Positions 57,908 to 64,000 of a stretch of 64,000 bases of DNA are shown here, in pieces. Source of the DNA: Streptomyces sp. NBC_01408. Its GTDB lineage: Bacteria > Actinomycetota > Actinomycetes > Streptomycetales > Streptomycetaceae. The notes under the pieces are model-generated. The model did not search any database. It was given only the letters and a program-made list of their open reading frames with translations, and was not told where the DNA came from. The stretch covers positions 4,681,501 to 4,745,500 of the forward strand of contig NZ_JAPEPJ010000001.1 of the NCBI RefSeq assembly GCF_026340255.1. The letters run 5' to 3'. Positions within the stretch are counted from its first letter, which is position 1. Every line of letters starts with the position of its first letter. Both the position numbers and the translations under genes were made by a program.

Positions 57908-60109
57908 TCACCCTCGTGGCCTCCGCCGCGCCGCACCGGGCGCGTCCGGCCCGTTCGTCCGGGACGCCAGCAGCAGGGCGATGTCGTCCGGCCGGTCTGC
58001 GTCGCCCGCCCCGCCGATCAGCAGGTCGGCGGTCTCGGTCAGCGGGGCCGACGGAGCCGCGGCCAGGGCCAGCCGGAGCCGCTCGATCCCCACGTCGATG
58101 TCCGTGCCCGGCTTCTCCACCAGCCCGTCCGTGAACAGGGCCAGCACCGCGCCCCGCGCCAGCCGCAGCTCGGCGACCGGATACGTGGCCTCCGGGTCGA
58201 TGCCGAGCACCACCCCGCCCGGCAGGTCCAGCACCTCCGTCCGGCCGCCGGGATGACGCAGCAACGGCTGGGGGTGCCCGGCGCGGACGGCCGTGGCGGA
58301 GCCCGAGGCCGGATCCAGCAACACGTAGCAGCAGCTCGCGAACTGGCCCGGATCCAGGTCGATGAGCAACTGGTTGGTCCCGCTCATCACCCGCTGCGGG
58401 GTGCTTCCGCTGAGCGCGAAGGCCCGTACCGCGCTGCGGAGCTGGCCCATCGTCGCCGCGGCCGCCACACCGTGGCCCTGCACGTCGCCGATGACCAGGG
58501 CCAGCAGCCCGGAGCCCGTCTCCACCACGTCGTACCAGTCGCCGCCGACGTCCATCCCCTGTGTTCCGGGGAGGTAGCGGCCGACCGTCTCCAGGCGCTC
58601 GCGCACCGGCAGCCGGCGCGGCAGCAGGGCCGCCTGGAGCCCGCGCGCGAGCGCCGCCTCGCTGTCGTAACGCCGTGCCCGCTCCAGCGCCTGCGCGATC
58701 AGCCCGGCCAGCGCGGTCAGCACCGTGCGCTCCTCCGGGCTGAAGCCGCGCGGCACGTCGAAGCCGAGGATGCACGAGCCGACCGGCCGCCCCGAGGCGA
58801 TCAGCGGCAGGAAGGCCCGGGCCCCGACGCTGGCGTCCAGCGGGATGCCCGGGTAGGCGGCGGCCAGGTGCTCCATCGACTCGAAGAACAGTGGCCGCCC
58901 CGAGGTCAGGCACTCCACACCCGGCAGCCGCACATCGAGCCCGACCCCGTCGAACCCGTCGAGGAAGCCCTTGGGGAAGCCGGTCTCCCAGGCGAGGTGC
59001 AGATGCCGCTCGTCGAGCATGTAGATCGCCAGCTGGCGGCCGCCGAACGCCGGCAGCAGCTCCTCGGTGACCACCGCCGACACCTGACGGGCCGTGACCG
59101 CCTCGGTCAGCGCGATGGCGAGGGCCACCGGCCGGTAGAGCGCGGAAGCCCGGTCGGCGGGGGAGCCGAGACCCGCGCCGGGCCGGGCCACCGACGAGGG
59201 TGCGTAGGAGGGCCGCTCCTCCGCCCCGATCGTCAGTGTCACTCCGGAGCGCCCCGGGTAGAGCCCCACCGACATCCAGTCCCCGGCCGGGTCCCCGCCG
59301 CGCCGGGCGGAGAAGTGCACCGGCTCGGTGGACATGAACACGGCCCGGAAGTGGTCCTCGAACGCGGGATGCCCGAGCCAGGGCAGCGCCTCCCACACCA
59401 CCTGGCCCCGCAGCCGGCCCTCGCCGAGGCCGATGAGGTCCGCGGCGGCGGCGTTGAGGAAGCGGATCCGGCCGTGCCGGTCGACGGAGAGCAGCGCCTG
59501 CGGCAGCCGGTCCGCGGCCTCCCGGGCGTCCTCGCCGCCGGAGGGCGGGTCCACCAGCAGCGGATCGCCCTCCCACACCACCGGCGCCCCCGCGGCCGCC
59601 AGCGCGGCGAGCTCCTGGCCCAGCCCGTCCGCGGCCTCACGCAGCCGCTCCCGGTCCAAGGCGCTCACCGGGACCCCGGGGGTCGCCTCGCGCAGCACCA
59701 GCAGCACGCCGAACCGCTGCGTCCCGGCCGTCACCGGTTCGTACAGCGAGGCGAACGGGAAGGGGAGCCCGGCCATCAGCTGCGGGAACCGGCGCATCGA
59801 CGACTCCGCGTCCGGCAGGTGCACCGACTGCCGCGAGCGGTACGCCTCGGCCACCGGGTACGGGCGGTTCACGTGCATCCGCGACCAGGGCCGGAACAGC
59901 CGCCCGGGAAGGCCCGCCAGCACGGCCATCAGGAGCAGCCCCTCGGTGCGTGAGCGCAGGTAGACCCCGCCCGCGTACCCGTCGACCGCCGCCACCGCGT
60001 CGACGGCCGCCCGCGTGAGCACGGAGGCCGTGGCCGCAGTCGTGGCTGTCGCCGCGGCTGTGGCTGTGGCGTCAGGGGCGGGGCCGTCACTGTCCGGTCT
60101 CGCCGTCAC
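57908..60109 (-). CDS. GAF-PAS-GAF SpoIIE phosphatase
   Basis: This soluble signalling protein of about 733 residues has four parts. The first part is GAF-like (including FPFASLYEPVTAGTQRFGVL). A PAS domain follows (about 200-300; LLSVDRHGRIRFLNAAAADL), then a second GAF-like sensor (YRPVALAIALTEAVTARQVS). The C-terminal PP2C/SpoIIE phosphatase has MDVGGDWYDVVETG and LALVIGDVQGHG metal-binding motifs. No HATPase domain follows, unlike the phosphatase at 34791. It likely dephosphorylates an anti-sigma antagonist in response to a bound signal. The GTG at 60109 is preferred to the more upstream GTG at 60145. Confidence 0.9.
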   Translation of the reverse strand: MTARPDSDGPAPDATATAAATATTAATASVLTRAAVDAVAAVDGYAGGVYLRSRTEGLLLMAVLAGLPGRLFRPWSRMHVNRPYPVAEAYRSRQSVHLPDAESSMRRFPQLMAGLPFPFASLYEPVTAGTQRFGVLLVLREATPGVPVSALDRERLREAADGLGQELAALAAAGAPVVWEGDPLLVDPPSGGEDAREAADRLPQALLSVDRHGRIRFLNAAAADLIGLGEGRLRGQVVWEALPWLGHPAFEDHFRAVFMSTEPVHFSARRGGDPAGDWMSVGLYPGRSGVTLTIGAEERPSYAPSSVARPGAGLGSPADRASALYRPVALAIALTEAVTARQVSAVVTEELLPAFGGRQLAIYMLDERHLHLAWETGFPKGFLDGFDGVGLDVRLPGVECLTSGRPLFFESMEHLAAAYPGIPLDASVGARAFLPLIASGRPVGSCILGFDVPRGFSPEERTVLTALAGLIAQALERARRYDSEAALARGLQAALLPRRLPVRERLETVGRYLPGTQGMDVGGDWYDVVETGSGLLALVIGDVQGHGVAAAATMGQLRSAVRAFALSGSTPQRVMSGTNQLLIDLDPGQFASCCYVLLDPASGSATAVRAGHPQPLLRHPGGRTEVLDLPGGVVLGIDPEATYPVAELRLARGAVLALFTDGLVEKPGTDIDVGIERLRLALAAAPSAPLTETADLLIGGAGDADRPDDIALLLASRTNGPDAPGAARRRPRG

Positions 60110-60340
60110 ACCGCCAGGATGCGCCCTCGGCGGTGCTGCCCGCACCCCGGAGCCGGCCGCTCCGTCCCGTCCCGGTCGCGCCGGGTCCTGAGCGCCTCAG
60201 GCCCTGAGCAGCCGCGATAGGCCGACCGCTTCCCTCGTCCGGGGGACGTACAACCGTACGGGCCGTGATCCGGACGCGGCGCGGGGCACGATACGGACGC
60301 GTCGCACCCCCACCCCCCGGCCGGACCCGGAAGGCACAGC

Positions 60341-61078
60341 ATGAGGTTCCAGTACGACATCCTCGGCGAGCGGTACGCGGAGTCCACGACCACGGCCGCC
60401 TTCTCGGCCGCCGACATGTACACCCTGCACGGTGCGCTCGACGCGCTCGGCGGGGTACGCGGCCTGGACACCCTCGACCTGGCCTGCGGATACGGCTACA
60501 ACACCCGGCTGCTGGCCCGCGGCGGCGCCCGCCGGGCGGTGGGCGTGGACGTCTCCGAGGAGATGATCAAGCTGGCGCGCGAGCACGAGGAGGCGCAGGA
60601 CCGGCCGGACATCGAGTACCACGTCGCCGACGCCGCCGGCCTCCCCGACCTCGGGCCCTTCGACCTCGCCACAGCCGTCTACCCCTTCAACCACACCCCC
60701 GACCGCACCTCGCTGCACGCGATGTTCCGGTCCGTCCGCGCCAGCCTGCGCCCCGGCGGACGGCTCCTCGCCATCGTGCCCAACGCAGGGGCGTTCCCCC
60801 GCGTGGACTGGTCGCCGTACGGGGTCCGCATCCTCGACCGGATCCACGCCGGAGACGCGCCCCTGCTCAAGGCGCACTTCCTGATCGACCCGCCGGTTCC
60901 CTTCGAGTTCCACGAGTGGGCCCACACCGACCTCGCCGAAGCGGCCGTCGAGGCGGGCTTCAGCACGGTCGGCTGGCAGCCGAACCGCACCCCGCCCGCC
61001 GACCCCGTCCGCGACGAGGCGTACTGGACGGCGTACCGCGCCTGGCCGATCAGCTCGCTGATGACCTGCACGGCGTAG
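60341..61078 (+). CDS. SAM-dependent methyltransferase
   Basis: This 245-residue class I methyltransferase has motif I LDLACGYGYNTRLLARGGAR, then VGVDVSEEMIKLAREHEE. Motif IV is FDLATAVYPFNHTPDR and the post-I region VRASLRPGGRLLAIVPN. The acceptor is not identifiable, since such enzymes act on small molecules or lipids. It is divergent from the SpoIIE phosphatase and convergent with the esterase. Confidence 0.85.
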   Translation: MRFQYDILGERYAESTTTAAFSAADMYTLHGALDALGGVRGLDTLDLACGYGYNTRLLARGGARRAVGVDVSEEMIKLAREHEEAQDRPDIEYHVADAAGLPDLGPFDLATAVYPFNHTPDRTSLHAMFRSVRASLRPGGRLLAIVPNAGAFPRVDWSPYGVRILDRIHAGDAPLLKAHFLIDPPVPFEFHEWAHTDLAEAAVEAGFSTVGWQPNRTPPADPVRDEAYWTAYRAWPISSLMTCTA

Positions 61079-61111
61079 GCAGTGACGGCAAGTGGCGTCG
61101 GCCGGTCGCGG

Positions 61112-62020
61112 TCACCCCTGCCCCGCCGACCGGGTCAGCTGCACGATCCGGTCGCGCGCCGCCCGCCCCTCCGGCACCGGCAGCAGCGGGTACCCGTGCG
61201 GCAGCCCCGCCTCCTCGTGGAACTCCACCTCCGTCCCGTCCGCGCGAGCCCGGCGCACCAGCTCCCTGCTGTCCGTGGTCAGCAGGTCCCGCGTCCCCGT
61301 GAACACCGTCAGCGGCGCCAGCCCCTCGAAGGACCCGCGCAACGGGCTCACCCGGGGATCGTCCGCGGCCAGGGTCCCCGCGTACAGCCTTCCCGCCTCC
61401 CGCAGCCCCGAGCGGGCCAGCATCGGATCGCCGGCCTCGATCGCCGCCTGGTCCGGATGGCTCATGGTCAGGTCGAGCCACGGCGAGATCAGCACGATCC
61501 GGGAGGGCTGCGCCCCGGTCCGGTCACGCAGCCGCTGGGCCGCGGCCAGCGCCAGCCCGGCACCGGCGGAGTCCCCGATGAGCACCGTCCCGCCCGCGCC
61601 GCCGCTCGCGATCAGGCCGCTGAGCAGATCGGCGGCCACCGGGACTGTCCGGTCGGCGGTCCCGCGCGGGGCGAGGATGTACGCCGGTACGACCACCCGC
61701 GCCCGGGCCCGCGTGACCAGCGTCCGGATCATCGCCCAGTGCGGGCGGACCAGCTCGTTGACGTAGCCGCCGCCGTGCACGTACAGCACCTGCGCCATCG
61801 GCTCCGCCTCCCGCGGGGAGACGTCGTACACGGGCCAGGCGCCGACGAACGTCCGCGAGATCTCCGCGACCCGCCCCAGCGACCGCGGCGGCAGATGGGA
61901 CGCCGGCCGGCGGGCGGAATGGGCCACCCGGGTCCGTACCGCCTCGGCGCTCGCGAACCGTCTTCGCCGTCCCGCCGCGATCAGCGCCGCCGACAGCGCC
62001 CTGCTGCGCAGACTCGGCAC
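61112..62020 (-). CDS. Hormone-sensitive-lipase family esterase
   Basis: This alpha/beta hydrolase of about 302 residues has the oxyanion HGGGYV and the nucleophile elbow GDSAGAGLA. The acid is in the [13 protein letters not shown] region, and the histidine is near the C-terminus in [12 protein letters not shown]. It is typical of family IV esterases that cleave short acyl esters. GTG at 62020 is chosen because GGGGAGG sits 8 bp upstream. It has no operon partner. Confidence 0.87.
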   Translation of the reverse strand: MPSLRSRALSAALIAAGRRRRFASAEAVRTRVAHSARRPASHLPPRSLGRVAEISRTFVGAWPVYDVSPREAEPMAQVLYVHGGGYVNELVRPHWAMIRTLVTRARARVVVPAYILAPRGTADRTVPVAADLLSGLIASGGAGGTVLIGDSAGAGLALAAAQRLRDRTGAQPSRIVLISPWLDLTMSHPDQAAIEAGDPMLARSGLREAGRLYAGTLAADDPRVSPLRGSFEGLAPLTVFTGTRDLLTTDSRELVRRARADGTEVEFHEEAGLPHGYPLLPVPEGRAARDRIVQLTRSAGQG

Positions 62021-62232
62021 GCCCCTCACCTCCCCTTTTCCCCCAGCCGTCACCGGCCCGGGCCCTGCCCCGTCACCTGAGGAGCATAGGTGTGAAGCTG
62101 GGCTGTCGACCCGCTTAAGAAAGTCTCGATGGACTGATCACCACGCATCTCGGCAGATTGGTGCCCGTCACCGACGCCGACCGCGCCCCCGCGCCGTACG
62201 GCGCCCCCTTCCGCATGCCTGGAGCCACCCCC

Positions 62233-63261
62233 ATGAAGGCACTCGTCAAGCACAAGGCCGAGCCCGGACTGTGGCTCATGGACGTTCCCGAGCCCGAGTA
62301 CGGCCCCGGCGACGTGCTGATCAAGGTGCTGCGCACCGGCATCTGCGGAACCGACCTGCACATCCGCGCCTGGGACGGCTGGGCGCAGGGCGCGGTCAAG
62401 ACCCCGCTCGTCCTCGGCCACGAGTTCGTCGGCGAGGTCGCCGCGCTCGGCGCGGACGTCCGCGACATCGAGATCGGCGCGCTCGTCAGCGGCGAGGGCC
62501 ACCTGGTGTGCGGCAAGTGCCGCAACTGCCTGGCCGGCCGCCGCCACCTGTGCCGCAGCACCGTCGGGCTCGGCGTCGGCCGCGACGGCGCCTTCGCCGA
62601 GTACGTCGTGCTGCCCGCCCAGAACGTGTGGGTCCACCGCACCGCGGTCGACCTGGACGTGGCCGCGATCTTCGACCCCTTCGGCAACGCCGTGCACACC
62701 GCGCTGTCCTTCCCGCTGGTCGGCGAGGACGTGCTGATCACCGGCGCCGGCCCGATCGGCATCATGGCGGCGGCCGTCGCCCGGCACGCCGGCGCGCGCA
62801 GCGTGGTCATCACCGACATCAGCCCCGAGCGCCTGGAGATCGCCCGCAAGGCGGGCGCCACCCTCGCCGTGAACGTCGCCGAGTCCTCCATCGCCGACGC
62901 CCAGCGGACGCTCGGCCTGCGCGAGGGCTTCGACATCGGCCTGGAGATGTCCGGCCGCCCCGAGGCGATGCGCGACATGATCGACAACATGACGCACGGC
63001 GGCCGCATCGCCATGCTGGGCCTGCCGGCGCAGGAGTTCCCGGTGGACTGGGCCAAGGTCGTCACCTCGATGATCACCATCAAGGGCATTTACGGCCGCG
63101 AGATGTTCGAGACCTGGTACGCGATGACGGTGCTGCTCGAAGGCGGGCTCGACCTGAGCCCGGTCATCACCGGCCGCTACTCGCACCGCGACTTCGAGGC
63201 CGCCTTCGACGAGGCGTCCACGGCCCGCAGCGGCAAGATCATCCTGGACTGGACGGCGTAG
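62233..63261 (+). CDS. tdh: L-threonine 3-dehydrogenase
   Basis: This 342-residue zinc alcohol-dehydrogenase-family enzyme has catalytic zinc ligands Cys38 (TGICGTDLH) and HE63-64 (VLGHEF). The structural zinc cysteines are at about 93, 96, 99 and 107 (CGKCRNC, then C). The NAD-binding [17 protein letters not shown] is also present. Length equals E. coli Tdh. It oxidises L-threonine to 2-amino-3-ketobutyrate, the substrate of the next gene, so glycine plus acetyl-CoA result. GGAG lies 8 bp before the ATG at 62233. Confidence 0.95.
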   Translation: MKALVKHKAEPGLWLMDVPEPEYGPGDVLIKVLRTGICGTDLHIRAWDGWAQGAVKTPLVLGHEFVGEVAALGADVRDIEIGALVSGEGHLVCGKCRNCLAGRRHLCRSTVGLGVGRDGAFAEYVVLPAQNVWVHRTAVDLDVAAIFDPFGNAVHTALSFPLVGEDVLITGAGPIGIMAAAVARHAGARSVVITDISPERLEIARKAGATLAVNVAESSIADAQRTLGLREGFDIGLEMSGRPEAMRDMIDNMTHGGRIAMLGLPAQEFPVDWAKVVTSMITIKGIYGREMFETWYAMTVLLEGGLDLSPVITGRYSHRDFEAAFDEASTARSGKIILDWTA

Positions 63262-63372
63262 CGGCCAGACCGGCCCGACCGACCGCCGGGCCCGGCCCGA
63301 CCGGCCCGACCGACGGGCTGTGCCCGGCCGGCCCGGCCAGCCCGTCCGGCCCCCAACAGGCCATCTCCCTCC

Positions 63373-63414
63373 GGCCGGACCCCGCACACCCTCCCCCCTC
63401 CGCGGGGTCCGGCC
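63373..63414 (+). terminator. Hairpin between tdh and kbl
   Basis: GGCCGGACCCCGC and GCGGGGTCCGGCC form a perfect 13 bp stem with a 16-base loop, followed by CCCCCTTTGTC. It lies in the 212 bp gap between tdh and kbl. It may terminate tdh transcription or only reduce readthrough into kbl. Confidence 0.65.
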
Positions 63415-63473
63415 CCCCTTTGTCTCTCCCGCTCCGTTTCGCCCGCCGCCCTCCGCCGCAAGGAGAACCGCAC

Positions 63474-64000
63474 ATGTTCGAGTCCGTCCGCGAGGACCTG
63501 CGCTCCACCCTCGACGAGATCCGCGCCGCCGGTCTGCACAAGCCCGAGCGCGTCATCGGCACCCCGCAGAACGCGGCCGTCGCCGTCACCTCGGGCGGCG
63601 CCCCCGGCGAGGTCCTCAACTTCTGCGCCAACAACTACCTCGGTCTGGCCGACCATCCCGAGGTCGTCGCCGCCGCGAAGGACGCACTGGACCGCTGGGG
63701 CTACGGCATGGCCTCGGTCCGCTTCATCTGCGGCACGCAGGAGGTGCACAAGGAGCTGGAGGCACGGCTGTCGGCCTTCCTCGGCCAGGAGGACACCATC
63801 CTCTACTCCTCCTGCTTCGACGCCAACGGCGGCGTCTTCGAAACCCTCCTCGGCGCCGAGGACGCCGTCATCTCCGACGCCCTCAACCACGCCTCGATCA
63901 TCGACGGCATCCGTCTGTCGAAGGCCCGCCGCTTCCGCTACGCCAACCGCGACATGGCCGAGCTGGAGACGCGCCTGAAGGAGGCCACCGAAGGCGGCGC
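63474..64000 (+). CDS. kbl: 2-amino-3-ketobutyrate CoA ligase, 3' end beyond window
   Basis: The first 175 residues of this PLP-dependent alpha-oxoamine synthase are present: [20 protein letters not shown], then [15 protein letters not shown]. Further on are [18 protein letters not shown] and [20 protein letters not shown], all characteristic of Kbl. The catalytic PLP lysine lies beyond the window. It cleaves 2-amino-3-ketobutyrate with CoA into glycine and acetyl-CoA, completing the threonine route started by tdh. AAGGAG lies 8 bp upstream of the ATG. Confidence 0.93.
   Translation, partial: MFESVREDLRSTLDEIRAAGLHKPERVIGTPQNAAVAVTSGGAPGEVLNFCANNYLGLADHPEVVAAAKDALDRWGYGMASVRFICGTQEVHKELEARLSAFLGQEDTILYSSCFDANGGVFETLLGAEDAVISDALNHASIIDGIRLSKARRFRYANRDMAELETRLKEATEGG

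Noticed and set aside
55983..59576. A 1197-codon minus-strand open frame across the GH15 gene and the SpoIIE gene
   Set aside because: It is low-complexity (Gly/Ala/Arg-rich), has no domain sense, and lies antisense or out of frame to two well-supported genes. Such frames arise from third-position GC bias.
1..64000. tRNA, rRNA and attachment sites
   Set aside because: No cloverleaf, rRNA segment or integrase-associated repeat was recognised on reading. This was not tested by software.

Overview
The window is a piece of a Streptomyces-type chromosome. The DNA is strongly GC-rich with GC3-biased genes, GTG and TTG starts are common, consecutive genes often overlap as ATGA or GTGA, and several families typical of the genus are present (SpoIIE-type phosphatases, streptophobe and DUF6777 proteins, FHA-ABC transporters). 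It is ordinary core and near-core genome, with no biosynthetic cluster, prophage, CRISPR array, rRNA or tRNA that I could find. What stands out is a family of small palindromic mobile elements scattered through it.

Layout, left to right. 1-7.9 kb: a partial MOSC protein, a Pro/Gln-rich protein, an HpnB-like glycosyltransferase, a 750 bp spacer holding a long inverted repeat, an Asp/Glu racemase, an ABC-F protein behind a promoter with paired operators, an ADP-ribosylglycohydrolase gene broken by a 174 bp element, and a TetR regulator. 7.9-16.3 kb: an FAD monooxygenase, a VOC protein, a PH-like membrane protein, lnt, a Nudix hydrolase, an acyltransferase, a secreted protease and a GT39-type membrane protein. 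16.4-32.6 kb: a GNAT-AAA+ fusion, a receptor kinase with a look-alike partner, a Tm-1-like protein with a Nudix hydrolase, a CDF metal exporter, an operon of FHA-ABC transporter, small protein and Ser/Thr kinase, a streptophobe protein, a DUF6777 protein, and secreted proteins including a tandem duplicate. 32.6-37.9 kb: a two-component system, a multidomain SpoIIE phosphatase and a DUF4328 protein. 38-47.6 kb: a secreted phosphodiester glycosidase carrying an in-frame element, the molybdate genes (modE-like, modA, fused modBC), an S4 protein and dhaKLM with an element between dhaK and dhaL. 47.9-64 kb: an orphan sugar-binding lipoprotein, an SRPBCC pseudogene, GNAT, ArsR with MFS, a serine hydrolase, AlkB, a DUF1232 protein, MarR with DoxX, a GH15 enzyme, a second SpoIIE phosphatase, a methyltransferase, an esterase, tdh and the start of kbl.

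Functional groupings. tdh and kbl form the threonine-to-glycine route. dhaKLM is a PTS-type dihydroxyacetone kinase. The mod genes are a molybdate importer with a TOBE-type regulator. Two Ser/Thr kinases, one linked to an FHA-bearing ABC exporter, and two SpoIIE-type phosphatases point to dense phospho-signalling.

The main novelty is the element family. Three complete copies (6408-6581, about 40393-40561, 46405-46561) share a conserved core flanked by long stems. In two of them the stem sequence differs but stays perfectly complementary. About eight fused or truncated ends also remain. Seven genes end in a TAG stop codon that lies inside the CTAG at the edge of an element or relic, so these elements appear to insert at CTAG stop codons without damaging the upstream protein.
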